From contig NZ_CP179210.1 of NCBI RefSeq assembly GCF_051201665.1, positions 2,666,001-2,730,000 on the forward strand: DNA of 64,000 bases. The letters run 5' to 3'. A program made the position numbers and the translations under genes. Positions 33,893-42,992 of the stretch are shown in pieces (within the stretch, counting starts at the first letter, position 1; every line of letters starts with the position of its first letter). The notes below the pieces were generated by a model, which was given only the letters and a program-made list of their open reading frames with translations, was not told the origin of the DNA and made no database searches. Source of the stretch: Psychrobium sp051201665. Its GTDB lineage: Bacteria; Pseudomonadota; Gammaproteobacteria; Enterobacterales; Psychrobiaceae.

Positions 33893-34207
33893 CATCGGGT
33901 AGCCTATTAACTTCTACCCAGCGGCCACCAGATAACTGCGCGCTAACCCTACTTGACGTTAGCGCCGCTTCGTATTGCTACCTTCGCACTATGGACCGAA
34001 AAATGACCTTCCCCTCGCATCTCCATTATCAAACACCTTTAGATTTACATTACTTTACACAAAGAAAAATAGAAAATTAACAACATAATTACAAATACTT
34101 ATAAACATTCTCTATCGAGACTTCACGTAATTTATTTCTCGGATGATTGACAACCACCTCGCAAAACAATAATGTACTTTATAAATAATACACAAAAGAG
34201 CGTTGGG

Positions 34208-35677
34208 ATGTTCCTTCACAAAAATGCGTTAACAATGTTTTGCAGTACATGTGCGTCATTAATATTAATGACGGGCTGCAATGCCACCGAGACAAACAAC
34301 CAATCAGACAATCCCCGTAAAAACCCAAACATACTGTTTATTCTTGCTGATGATTTAGGTAAAGAGTGGATAAGTGCCTATGGTGCGCAGGACATCAATA
34401 CACCACACATCGACGCACTGGCAGATCAAGGTATTCGTTTTGATAACGTATGGTCGCACCCTCAATGCACACCGTCACGGGTGTCTTTAATCACCGGACA
34501 ATACCCCTATAGAAACGGTTGGGTTAATCACTGGGATGCACCGCGCTGGGGTCATGGTTATCTCGATTGGGAGAAAAACCAAAGTGTCGCAAAAGTTATG
34601 CAAAATGCAGGGTATGCGACCGTGGCAGCAGGTAAATGGCAAGTCAATGATTTTCGCATCGAACCCGATGCAATGAGCAAGCATGGCTTTGATGATTATG
34701 CTATGTGGACGGGTTATGAATCGGGCGTACCGGCCAGCGCTAAGCGCTATTGGGATCCCTATATTCACACCAAGGAAGGCAGCAAAATCTATCCTGGTGA
34801 ATTTGGTGAAGATATCTTTGCCTCGTTTTTGCTCAATTTTATTGAGAAAAATAAGCAGCAACCATGGTTTGCCTATTTCGCCATGAATTTGCCTCACACG
34901 CCCTATACTACCACTCCCCATAAACCGAAAGTCACGGGTAAACTCGACCAGCACAAAGCGATGGTTGAATATGCAGACATCATATTAGCGCGGATAATAG
35001 CCCGTTTAGAGGCGATTGGAGAACGCGAAAATACCATTATTATTTGGACCACAGATAATGGCACCAATAAAAGTCTCGTTGGGACACTCAATGGCCGTAA
35101 GGTACGTGGCGGCAAGCAAAAGACTACAGAAAATGGTATAAACTCACCCTTTATCGTCAATGCACCGGGCTTAGTACCCCAGGGCGTTGTTAGTGATACC
35201 TTAGTGGATTTTACCGACATATTACCCACGTTTGCTGAGTTAGCAGCTACTAAGGTGCCAAGCGATTATAAGCTCGACGGTCAATCCTTCGCCTCATACA
35301 TTCTCGATAAAAGGCCCGACGGTGCGCGCACGTCGATTCTTTCGATGGGGGGCATGAATGAAGCAGCGGTGTCAGACAATGGTATTGAGAATAAATTCGT
35401 ATTTAGAGACAGAGTTATTCGCGACAAAAGATACAAGCTCTATGTCAACGCAACACAGCCACTGTCTTATGAAAAACTAGTTGATTTAAAAAACGATCCC
35501 GAGGAAAAAGTTAACCTAATCCACAGCAAGGATCCCGAAATTGTCGCAGCAAAAGCCGCGCTAATCAAAGTAGCGCAGGCACAACCCAAACGAGATAACG
35601 ATCCTAGTTACCGAAAAAGGCAAGCGTTAAGCTGGGATGTACCGGTTACGGTGAAGTCACAAGATTGGAAACAATAG
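34208..35677 (+). CDS. Lipoprotein type I sulfatase (formylglycine, CTPSR)
   Basis: The sulfatase of about 489 residues starts at MFLHKNALTMFC with a lipoprotein signal (LILMTGC). A start at 34172 is open but adds no export feature and lies in a possible operator. The core begins PNILFILADDLGKEW. The formylglycine Cys sits in HPQCTPSRVSLITGQYPYRNG, and VAAGKWQVND, FAMNLPHTPY and IIIWTTDNGTN supply metal and sulfate ligands. It is predicted to desulfate glycans at the outer membrane or in the periplasm. It is followed 70 bp later by a second sulfatase and they probably form one transcript. Confidence 0.9.
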   Translation: MFLHKNALTMFCSTCASLILMTGCNATETNNQSDNPRKNPNILFILADDLGKEWISAYGAQDINTPHIDALADQGIRFDNVWSHPQCTPSRVSLITGQYPYRNGWVNHWDAPRWGHGYLDWEKNQSVAKVMQNAGYATVAAGKWQVNDFRIEPDAMSKHGFDDYAMWTGYESGVPASAKRYWDPYIHTKEGSKIYPGEFGEDIFASFLLNFIEKNKQQPWFAYFAMNLPHTPYTTTPHKPKVTGKLDQHKAMVEYADIILARIIARLEAIGERENTIIIWTTDNGTNKSLVGTLNGRKVRGGKQKTTENGINSPFIVNAPGLVPQGVVSDTLVDFTDILPTFAELAATKVPSDYKLDGQSFASYILDKRPDGARTSILSMGGMNEAAVSDNGIENKFVFRDRVIRDKRYKLYVNATQPLSYEKLVDLKNDPEEKVNLIHSKDPEIVAAKAALIKVAQAQPKRDNDPSYRKRQALSWDVPVTVKSQDWKQ

Positions 35678-35746
35678 ACCCGCAATACATTGATTTTTGG
35701 TTAATTGTATTGCAGTTATAAGTTATTAAAAAAACAAGGTATAAGA

Positions 35747-37261
35747 ATGAATTTTATTAAAAAATCCTTCATGGGCATGACGGCGTTAATGCTGGCACTA
35801 AGCGCGAGTGCTAGTGATAATCGTCCTAATATCGTACTCATATTGGCCGATGATGTTAGCCCTGATATGTTTAGTATCTACGGTCAAGAAGGGGCCGCCA
35901 AGACGCCAAATATTGATAAATTGGCTGAGCAAGGGGTACGTTTTCAAACCACCTACGCCACCGCGAAATGTGGTTCGTCACGTGTTGAGATAATGACAGG
36001 ACGTTATGCGCAAACAACGGGGGTTTACACCAACGAAATTTGGCTCGGCAATGCGCGAAAAGAAGTCTACAGCGATAACATTCCTTTTAGCCGTGTCCTA
36101 AAAGACGCTGGCTATGCCACCGGTATTACCGGTAAATGGCATGCGGGCATCCAAATGCCCTATGAAGACGTACTCGCATTTGACGAACATGCACTATGGG
36201 AAGGCACAAAAGAAATTGCGAAATTAGCGGGTTCGCCTAAATTTACCGGCCTAATGGAAGATAAGAAAACTACGTCTCGTTATTGGCACCCAGGTTATGT
36301 CGTTAATGGTAAATTGCTTGATACTAAACCCATGGACTATAGCTTAGATATTGAAGCGGATTTCATCATGGCGTTTATGGAGAAAAATGCAAAAGCAGGT
36401 AAACCGTTCTTAGCCTATTGGCCAACGGTAGCACCACATGGCACCCGAACCGGTATGCCAACTAATCCATTGCGTGGTAAACCCGGTCTGCTTGGACAAG
36501 GTAAAAAAATCAAAAAGAAAGACAAGATCCCAGGTGAAAATCACGCCCGATTTGTCTCGCTGATCCAATACCTTGACTTAAAAGTTGGTGAGGTCGTTCA
36601 CAAAATTAACGAGCTCGGTATTGCCGATAATACTATCATCATCTTTTTGTCGGATAATGGCACGGCCGTAACCGCGAAAACGCGCGGCGTAGAACGCGGC
36701 TCTCATGTTGTACATATCGCTGCCGGTGCAGGTATAAAACAGCGTGGACTAACAACCGAGTTATCAGATTTTTCAGACATCACCCCGACCCTGATCGATT
36801 ACGCAAACGCCTGGGACTTTGTACCTAAAGGTCATTCGTTTAACGGTAAAAGCTTAGTTCCCTTTTATCAAGGCGACACAGATACACATCGTGAATGGAT
36901 TTATGGCTACGCTGGTACATCGCAATTATTACGCACTAAAAACTATATGCTGGAAGTGGTTAATCCCATCATGAACATGCCACGCGGCCGATTCTATTAC
37001 ACTGGAGAACATCGCTTTGGCTTTGGTTACAAACTGGTCGATGGCTTGCCAGAGCACGCTAGTGAACGTGCAAAATTTGATGACATTCTCAACCAATTAC
37101 CCCCATTAACGCGAGCCGATACACACTGGCAAACAAAATCGGGCAAACGTGTGCTTAAAACATTGTCTAAACCAAAAGTTATAAAGAAGCATTTATATAA
37201 TCATGCTGATTATAAACGCTACGATGAAACGTATCGTGGCGATGGCTCATCAAAGCCTTAG
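35747..37261 (+). CDS. Secreted sulfatase-family protein with a non-canonical CGSSR site
   Basis: The protein of about 504 residues starts at MNFIKKSFMGMTALMLALSASAS (signal peptide) with AAGGTATAAG before the ATG at 35747. The sulfatase core is otherwise complete: RPNIVLILADDVSPDMF, GITGKWHAGI, APHGTRTGM and TIIIFLSDNGTAV. The formylglycine motif reads KCGSSRVEIMTGRY, with Ser where the maturation enzymes normally need Pro or Ala (CxPxR or CxAxR). It may be poorly matured, modified by a tolerant enzyme, or a non-sulfatase alkaline-phosphatase-fold hydrolase. Gene order places it at the end of the two-sulfatase unit. Confidence 0.85.
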   Translation: MNFIKKSFMGMTALMLALSASASDNRPNIVLILADDVSPDMFSIYGQEGAAKTPNIDKLAEQGVRFQTTYATAKCGSSRVEIMTGRYAQTTGVYTNEIWLGNARKEVYSDNIPFSRVLKDAGYATGITGKWHAGIQMPYEDVLAFDEHALWEGTKEIAKLAGSPKFTGLMEDKKTTSRYWHPGYVVNGKLLDTKPMDYSLDIEADFIMAFMEKNAKAGKPFLAYWPTVAPHGTRTGMPTNPLRGKPGLLGQGKKIKKKDKIPGENHARFVSLIQYLDLKVGEVVHKINELGIADNTIIIFLSDNGTAVTAKTRGVERGSHVVHIAAGAGIKQRGLTTELSDFSDITPTLIDYANAWDFVPKGHSFNGKSLVPFYQGDTDTHREWIYGYAGTSQLLRTKNYMLEVVNPIMNMPRGRFYYTGEHRFGFGYKLVDGLPEHASERAKFDDILNQLPPLTRADTHWQTKSGKRVLKTLSKPKVIKKHLYNHADYKRYDETYRGDGSSKP

Positions 37262-37304
37262 TTGATGTTTCGTTGACAGGCTATGTTTGACATGTCAGCG
37301 CTTA

Positions 37305-37464
37305 TACCAATTGCATTAAGTAAGTGATCTTGTTGTGCGTAGAGAAAATCAGCTAAAACAAGGCGCTCGATTGACTAATAGCTGGCTATTAGGATTGAGA
37401 GCAACGCCATTTTAGTTAATTTTAACAAGTACAAGTGGGCAAATATTTAATGCAATTAATGGTA
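37305..37464. repeat. MITE-like repeat, copy 2
   Basis: Over more than 140 bp it is identical by eye to copy 1 (14561-14717). The right end carries a 3-bp insertion (GCAATTAATGGTA instead of GCAATTGGTA). It lies between the convergent sulfatase and GntR genes. Confidence 0.87.
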
Positions 37465-37501
37465 TTAGTTTAACGAAGAAGATAATAGCGAATTTTAACA
37501 G

Positions 37502-37537
37502 AAAAAGGGGCGTACAGTTAATCTGTAAGCCCCTTTG
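37502..37537 (-). terminator. Terminator after the GntR regulator
   Basis: On the minus strand, AAGGGGCTTACAG pairs with CTGTACGCCCCTT around a short loop and a T-run follows. It lies 19 bp after the regulator stop codon. Confidence 0.75.
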
Positions 37538-37555
37538 TTTTAACGTTGTTTTGGA

Positions 37556-38455
37556 TTATTCTTCCAAGCCATGTGCCGAGCGCAATAACGTGCGTTTTGC
37601 AGAATTGAGGTGGGTTTCCATCGCGGCTAAAACACCTGAGGTGTTATGTGCTAGTAACTGCGTAATAATATCGACGTGCTCTTGCAGCGCGACTTGATTT
37701 CGCTCTAATTCATCGCCTTTATTCCACTGATAGTGGTAATGGCAAATAAGCGATACCACATCAAAAAACTGCATAAAAAACCGATTGTCCGACGCCCGCT
37801 GCACGATATAATGAAATTTACGATCTAATTCACTAAGTTCTGTATAACGATTTTCAACATCAGCTAACACTTCAACATGCTTATCAAGCAGCTGGGCAAG
37901 CTCTTTCCAAACGCCGTCGTCACTAGGCACTGCCATCAGTTTTGTGATCGAGCTCATTTCTAATATGCGTCTAAACTCAACTAACTCAATGGCAAATTTC
38001 TCATCAAATTCAACCATTTGCCATTTGGCTCTTGGTTTTTTCTCAATCAACCCAAAGCGTGAAAATTTGATTAAAAACTCTCTCACTGTAATTGTATTGC
38101 AGCCAGATGCTTTAGCTAACTCCAACTCAGAAAACTTCCCGCCCGGCAATAGTTTTCCATCATTGATTAAATCTAAAAAGTATTTTTCGATGATTTCTTC
38201 TTTCGATGAAACGATACCACGGGTATCAAAATAATCTGAAGTGACGGGGGCACGAACAACAAGCTTTTGATTATCGGTAATCTTGATAACCCCTTTTTTT
38301 TCAAGCTCTTTTAACGCTGTTCTGATGGTTGTTCGACTAACATTAAGCTTCTTCGCTAACGTGTTGTCCTTTAATACGACGGAGCTAACATCATCAAACT
38401 CAGCAAGCGATTGTAAAATACTATTAGTGGTGGTTTGAATTAAGTGGCTTTGCAT
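37556..38455 (-). CDS. GntR-family FCD-domain regulator with two winged helices
   Basis: The 299-residue protein carries what look like two consecutive winged-helix segments: residues 25-70 (DNTLAKKLNVSRTTIRTALKELEKKGVIKI) and 85-150 (GGKFSELELAKASGCNTITVREFLIKFSRFGLIEKK). An FCD-type helical ligand domain follows (about 155-290, with ELDRKFHYIVQRASDNRFFMQFF). FCD regulators usually bind sugar acids such as uronates or galactonate and repress their catabolic genes. It is the only transcription factor in the polysaccharide locus, so it probably controls it through a sugar-acid intermediate. Its own terminator lies downstream. Confidence 0.87.
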   Translation of the reverse strand: MQSHLIQTTTNSILQSLAEFDDVSSVVLKDNTLAKKLNVSRTTIRTALKELEKKGVIKITDNQKLVVRAPVTSDYFDTRGIVSSKEEIIEKYFLDLINDGKLLPGGKFSELELAKASGCNTITVREFLIKFSRFGLIEKKPRAKWQMVEFDEKFAIELVEFRRILEMSSITKLMAVPSDDGVWKELAQLLDKHVEVLADVENRYTELSELDRKFHYIVQRASDNRFFMQFFDVVSLICHYHYQWNKGDELERNQVALQEHVDIITQLLAHNTSGVLAAMETHLNSAKRTLLRSAHGLEE

Positions 38456-38724
38456 TAACGGATCCTAGTCAATATAAACACGAACGGTTGCATTTATTAA
38501 TGTTGTTTATTAATAGTAACACCTTAAAAGTCTTTTACTGGCACTAATTTTTGTTTTTATTTGATGTAGAACAAAGTAAGAACCTGTTGGCGGTGACATA
38601 TGTCGAGCCGTATTTTAGGCATCCATGCCTACTGAATTGGCGCTATAGAGGTAATGAGCAACTACAAGATAACAACCCCTAAGGAGACTATGACCAAGTG
38701 ATTACCCTTGATATCTTAGTTAAG

Positions 38725-41700
38725 CTATTTTAAGCGACAAAAATCAAGCGATAATTTCGAATCTCTCAATTTAAGCATCAATGACAATATGACTAGCAGC
38801 ACCAACAAACAGTCTAAGCTGCCGCCAGAAGACACCGCTTCATTCGCCACTCCGTCATCGGTACTGCCATCGATGTTACTATTAGAATTAGTAGTACCAT
38901 CAACGCCATTGTGCGTCCCTGAATCGCTGTTGGTATTGCTATCGGCATCTTCTCCTGAACCACTGTCGGTATTGGCATCACTCGCCGAATCGGTATCGCT
39001 GTTGTCAGAGTCGGTATCAGTACTGGCATCACCAGTTGCATCGCTATCGCCACTGTTATCTAAACCGCCGCCGGTATTGGCATCACTCGCCGAATCGGTA
39101 TCGCTGTTGTTATCTGCACTGGTATCACCAGTTGCATCGCTATCGTCACTGTTATCTAAACCGTCGCCGGTATTGTCATCACTCGCCGAATCGGTATCGC
39201 TGTTGTCAGAATCGGTATCAGTGCTGGCACCTGCAACCCTAATCACTAAGGTAACTGTCGAGGCGCCTCCCTCAGCATCACTCACCCTAACGACAAAGCT
39301 ATTTTCTCCTTGATCACTGCTCGTTGCGATACCCGATAGAGCACCATCTTTGGCAACGTTAAGCCAATCAGGGCCTGAAACTTTATCAAACGTCATAGGA
39401 TCGCCCTCAGTATCATTGGCATCGGTAGCTATCGACGATTGATAAGCAAGATCCTGTGTCGCTGTCGCTTTATGTAATGTGTTACTTTTAAAAACAGGCG
39501 CGCTATTTCCTTTTATGGGAGCCTGAGCTTGATATTCAATAATCAATTCAGGTTGATTCACCCCTTCCCTTGAAACCAATTCACGGCGAGAATTTAACGC
39601 ATCCCGTTTGAGCGCCAGTGACAAGACGCCATTTTCAATGGTCGCGGCAGACAAATCAAATGTCTGCCACGCATTGCCATTAAAATCCTGTTTAGTAATT
39701 TGGGTGCCTAATTCCGGCTGATTATTCCACGTGATTAAGTCTTCCGCCCAAGTACTATCGTCAACAAGATGCACGTTAACCTGTTTATGTTTCAGTCCTT
39801 GATCATTATAGAGTCTTAGTGTCGCTGAAATAATCGTGCCGGGCACATCAATGTCAAACTTCAAAAACGCAATGCGCTGCTCATAAGTGCCACCGATAGA
39901 CTCTGGCGTCACCAAACGAAGTACCTTTTCACTGCCTTTATTGGTATTGGGTTTAGCACTATCGACGTAAGCATCTGCACTGGCACCAAGGGTTGTTTTC
40001 ACCGGATTGGCGTCGACCATAAAGTGCCACTCATCTCCCGTAATGGTGCCCTGTGGCGTGATGGCATCGATCCGCCAAAAATACGTTTTGCCAATAGTGA
40101 GTGGCCCTGGTGAAAATATATTATTTGTTTGTTGGCCTTTAAAATCCAGCGCGCCAGACACCGTACCAAAATACACGTTATGAGCCGTTGCCTTATAAGC
40201 TTGGCGCCACATAAGATCACTGCTTATATTACTCGTACTGCCGCTCTGATGAGGAATGGGATGCGAGGCATTTGATAGCTGGCGACCGGGGATCCAATAG
40301 TTTTCATTGCCCGATTCATACGCCCCTAAGTCAGGTGCATTGCCAAAACTAGGGTGACTATAATCGGGATCAGAAATCACTTCACCCGCATCAACTAGCA
40401 CAGAATTAACCGCTGGACGAAAATCAGTATTTTTTGGATCGCGTAATAAGCTGCTGATAGTCTGCGGATGATTAACTCCATTAAAGTTAGCACCCACCAC
40501 ACCTGGAACTGGCGCTACGTCAACGCGATGACCAGAAATCGAGTCAGCAACATTATTTACCGTTTTCGTAAACTCATTACTTTTGTCGCCATTAGTAGCG
40601 GTGTCATCTAAGATGATTAAATCAATATTGGTGTTGTCAAATAGCAAATTATTGTAGTGCCTGTTATTGTCGCCTTTTGGATTCGCTCCACCACTATTCC
40701 ACACAACGTTATGGTGAGAAAAACCATTGTCCCCCCAACGTGGTGGCGGAATAGGTGCATCAAATCGAAAACCATATTTAGGCGTATCATGTAACCAATT
40801 ATGGTGAACTGCCGTCCCATCTTGCGCATCGATCCTAATTTGCAGCTGTGCGCCATCACTTTGAGCAAACCCTGTACGTGAAATATCATTGTATTGTGCA
40901 ATGATACTACTATTGGTGCCTGAGCCATTGATCGCGGTCGCAATGGTTTCCGAAGTGCCGGCATTAACGATGGTATTGCGGCTAAAAAGGGTGTTGTTGC
41001 CATGAAATACAAGACTGGCACTGGGTGAGTAGGCTTGTGTTGCCGCCCAATCTATATTTTTAAACAAGGAGTTTTCGACAATGGTATTGTCGCCTTTAAT
41101 TTGAAAAGCCTGCGAGTCTGAATTGGTAATAGCAATGTTACGTAAAACAAAGTTACCCGCCCCAACCGTATTTGTTAATCGCAGCAAAGACGCTTTGGCG
41201 TCCACCTCGCCCAATGCTCGCTTTGAGGCTCCCCCGTAATTAAAATGACTGTCTTGTATTGTCACTGATTCACTGGCCGTTAATTCAATGGTGGTCGCAA
41301 AAAAGTTTAATCCTTTAATAACAACATGGTTCCAATTATTGGCGTTGATAACAAATTGTTGATTGCGACCGCGAATATTACCACTAGGCTTTTGACCATC
41401 TTCAGCCCAAAAATACACCGTATTCTTACTGTCAATATGCCATTCTTTATTTTGATCAAGTAGGCTCAATGCTCCTTGCAAGTAGTAATAACTTTTACTG
41501 CCCCAAAAAAATGGCGTGGTTTCGTGTTCAATGACATTCGTTCCCGCACTATGAGCGGTTACCTTGCGCGTATAGGTGTCAAAATGCCGCGTATTGGCGA
41601 TAATGACCGCATTACTGGCATCGATGTTTGTTGCTGCCAAATCATGCACGCTCGGATCCGTATCTATATGGCCGTTTGTCGTTGATGCATCCAACCCTAG

Positions 41701-42237
41701 CGCCCAACTTTCGCGTGTATATACACTGCCATCGTCAAATCTCGCATTGGGCCAACGGGCATTCATCATCATTTCACCATCGACAAATAACTGCCATATA
41801 GGCGTAGTGATCTGCATTTTATAGATATTGCCTGTGTGATGTGTCCATTGCCCATTGAGGGCAATAGTACCATCAAAGATCACAACTTCGTCTTGATAAG
41901 CTTGAATGATAATGGGTTGCGAAGCACTACCACTGACGTTGCCACGGGTGATTTTCTCATAATATTGGCCCGCTCTTATATTAATGGTATCGCCCGCGCT
42001 TATTTGTCCTAACGCATAATCTAATGATGCCCACGGTTGTTTAATGCTGCCATCGTGCGTCGATTTATCATCAACCCCATTGGGCGCGACAAACAGTTGC
42101 GCAGCCCACGTCGGCAAGGCCAAGCCAATGAATGTACAAACAAGGACGTGACGCGTGTATTTAAGAAGGTGTTTGGCGACTTTTCTGTGAGTCTCGATAC
42201 ATTCATTCAGCAAGGTGCTGTGCATATTATTTACCAT
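38725..42237 (-). CDS. Large secreted beta-helix protein with DNRLRE/CBM96-like module and GlyGly-CTERM-like tail
   Basis: This 1170-residue protein starts at MVNNMHS (AGAGGA upstream) and has a signal region ending near LPTWAAQ. Domains in order: right-handed parallel beta-helix (about 50-620; PNGVDDKST...GTINIRAGQYYEKI and repeated N-rich turns); a fibronectin-like linker (DLMWRQAYKATAHNVYFG); a DNRLRE domain (about 755-915; ASADAYVDSAKPNTNKGSEKVLRL); an Ig/cadherin-like repeat; a Ser/Asp/Thr-rich repeat stretch; and a C-terminal SGGS plus hydrophobic helix plus basic end, like GlyGly-CTERM sorting tails. It is a paralogue of the protein at 58586-60781. Substrate and catalytic class (lyase or hydrolase) are unknown. 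Confidence 0.85.
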   Translation of the reverse strand: MVNNMHSTLLNECIETHRKVAKHLLKYTRHVLVCTFIGLALPTWAAQLFVAPNGVDDKSTHDGSIKQPWASLDYALGQISAGDTINIRAGQYYEKITRGNVSGSASQPIIIQAYQDEVVIFDGTIALNGQWTHHTGNIYKMQITTPIWQLFVDGEMMMNARWPNARFDDGSVYTRESWALGLDASTTNGHIDTDPSVHDLAATNIDASNAVIIANTRHFDTYTRKVTAHSAGTNVIEHETTPFFWGSKSYYYLQGALSLLDQNKEWHIDSKNTVYFWAEDGQKPSGNIRGRNQQFVINANNWNHVVIKGLNFFATTIELTASESVTIQDSHFNYGGASKRALGEVDAKASLLRLTNTVGAGNFVLRNIAITNSDSQAFQIKGDNTIVENSLFKNIDWAATQAYSPSASLVFHGNNTLFSRNTIVNAGTSETIATAINGSGTNSSIIAQYNDISRTGFAQSDGAQLQIRIDAQDGTAVHHNWLHDTPKYGFRFDAPIPPPRWGDNGFSHHNVVWNSGGANPKGDNNRHYNNLLFDNTNIDLIILDDTATNGDKSNEFTKTVNNVADSISGHRVDVAPVPGVVGANFNGVNHPQTISSLLRDPKNTDFRPAVNSVLVDAGEVISDPDYSHPSFGNAPDLGAYESGNENYWIPGRQLSNASHPIPHQSGSTSNISSDLMWRQAYKATAHNVYFGTVSGALDFKGQQTNNIFSPGPLTIGKTYFWRIDAITPQGTITGDEWHFMVDANPVKTTLGASADAYVDSAKPNTNKGSEKVLRLVTPESIGGTYEQRIAFLKFDIDVPGTIISATLRLYNDQGLKHKQVNVHLVDDSTWAEDLITWNNQPELGTQITKQDFNGNAWQTFDLSAATIENGVLSLALKRDALNSRRELVSREGVNQPELIIEYQAQAPIKGNSAPVFKSNTLHKATATQDLAYQSSIATDANDTEGDPMTFDKVSGPDWLNVAKDGALSGIATSSDQGENSFVVRVSDAEGGASTVTLVIRVAGASTDTDSDNSDTDSASDDNTGDGLDNSDDSDATGDTSADNNSDTDSASDANTGGGLDNSGDSDATGDASTDTDSDNSDTDSASDANTDSGSGEDADSNTNSDSGTHNGVDGTTNSNSNIDGSTDDGVANEAVSSGGSLDCLLVLLVILSLMLKLRDSKLSLDFCRLK
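38870..39230 (-). repeat. Coding tandem repeats of about 100 bp
   Basis: Three imperfect copies of a unit containing GGCATCACTCGCCGAATCGG and TCGCTGTTGT start near 38970, 39078 and 39177. They encode the DTDSASDANTGGGLDNS-type acidic linker of the large beta-helix protein. Copy number could vary between strains. Confidence 0.75.
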
Positions 42238-42483
42238 ATATTCCTCTTTTTCTTTACAACGGCTTAATTGCTGAATATTGAAACCCAACAATATGTATAT
42301 TAATTATAATAATCATCCATGTATTTTTGTAAAGAAAATTACGTTTTAAGTGTTCTAATTAAATTAATTTAGGTCAATCAATGCACGGTAGCTCGAGGAT
42401 AATTTATCATTGTAAAAACCTAACTGAGTGAGAAAACTAGGTCCTAATAATGAAGATCAAACAAATAGACGGTGCTATAACAC

Positions 42484-42837
42484 CTATTTTTTTTCCGACT
42501 TTTTTGCTTTAAAGTATTGATTCATCAAAGTCATATTGTCCTTACCAATCAGATCTTTTATTCGGCGATTAAACTGTTTATTAAAGGGCTTAATTGCTAT
42601 TTTAAAAGACTTTTTGTTGCCTTTGTGTATCTGTTTTAATGCTACGTTCTTTTGCTCTTTCGCTAACAATATCTTATAAACCGCCGATTCTTGCGCCGGC
42701 GTTAAGCCAATCGTTTTCACAAATTCGGTGGTTTTGGTTTTCGCGTTTTGGGTTGCCTTATCGAGCGATGGAAATCCCCATGCGTTGCCGGAAATAATCA
42801 ATAGAGCAGCCAGTAACAAAGTTAATATTTTAGACAT
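42484..42837 (-). CDS. Small periplasmic protein, Spy/CpxP-like
   Basis: This 117-residue protein has a signal peptide (MSKILTLLLAALLIISGNAWG) and a helical, strongly basic mature part. The block TIGLTPAQESAVYKILLAKEQKNVALKQ resembles the LTxxQ motif of Spy/CpxP periplasmic proteins. It may act as a chaperone or sensor for the secreted enzymes of the locus; this is inference. The gene is divergent from the GH29 gene at 42993, sharing 155 bp of promoter space. Confidence 0.6.
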   Translation of the reverse strand: MSKILTLLLAALLIISGNAWGFPSLDKATQNAKTKTTEFVKTIGLTPAQESAVYKILLAKEQKNVALKQIHKGNKKSFKIAIKPFNKQFNRRIKDLIGKDNMTLMNQYFKAKKSEKK

Positions 42838-42915
42838 AGTACACCTTTTAGTAATCGTTTTAATTGAGTTACTTTACGTAACCATAATCAATCTAACAAA
42901 AAAAAAACAAACTTA

Positions 42916-42927
42916 AAAGTGCACTTT
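42916..42927. promoter_or_regulatory. Perfect palindrome AAAGTGCACTTT upstream of the first GH29 gene
   Basis: This 12-bp perfect palindrome lies 65 bp before the ATG at 42993 and 78 bp from the divergent start at 42837. Its half-site resembles the sequence upstream of the LgoD-like gene. It is a candidate operator for the GntR regulator. Confidence 0.4.
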
Positions 42928-42992
42928 AACTATAACAAGCATTTATTAGCAGGAAGTGATAGTCTAATTTACCCCTTAGATAAACGAGCAAA

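Noticed and set aside
34487..34954. 155-codon ORF on the minus strand
   Set aside because: Antisense to the sulfatase at 34208-35677; no start signal or family resemblance.
38870..39230. Possible CRISPR-like direct repeats
   Set aside because: The repeats are in frame inside a coding linker, not of uniform length, with no unique spacers and no cas genes.
38789..39313. 174-codon ORF on the plus strand
   Set aside because: It is antisense to the Ser/Asp/Thr-repeat linker of the beta-helix protein; its composition (Ser/Leu/Pro repeats) is a mirror of those repeats.
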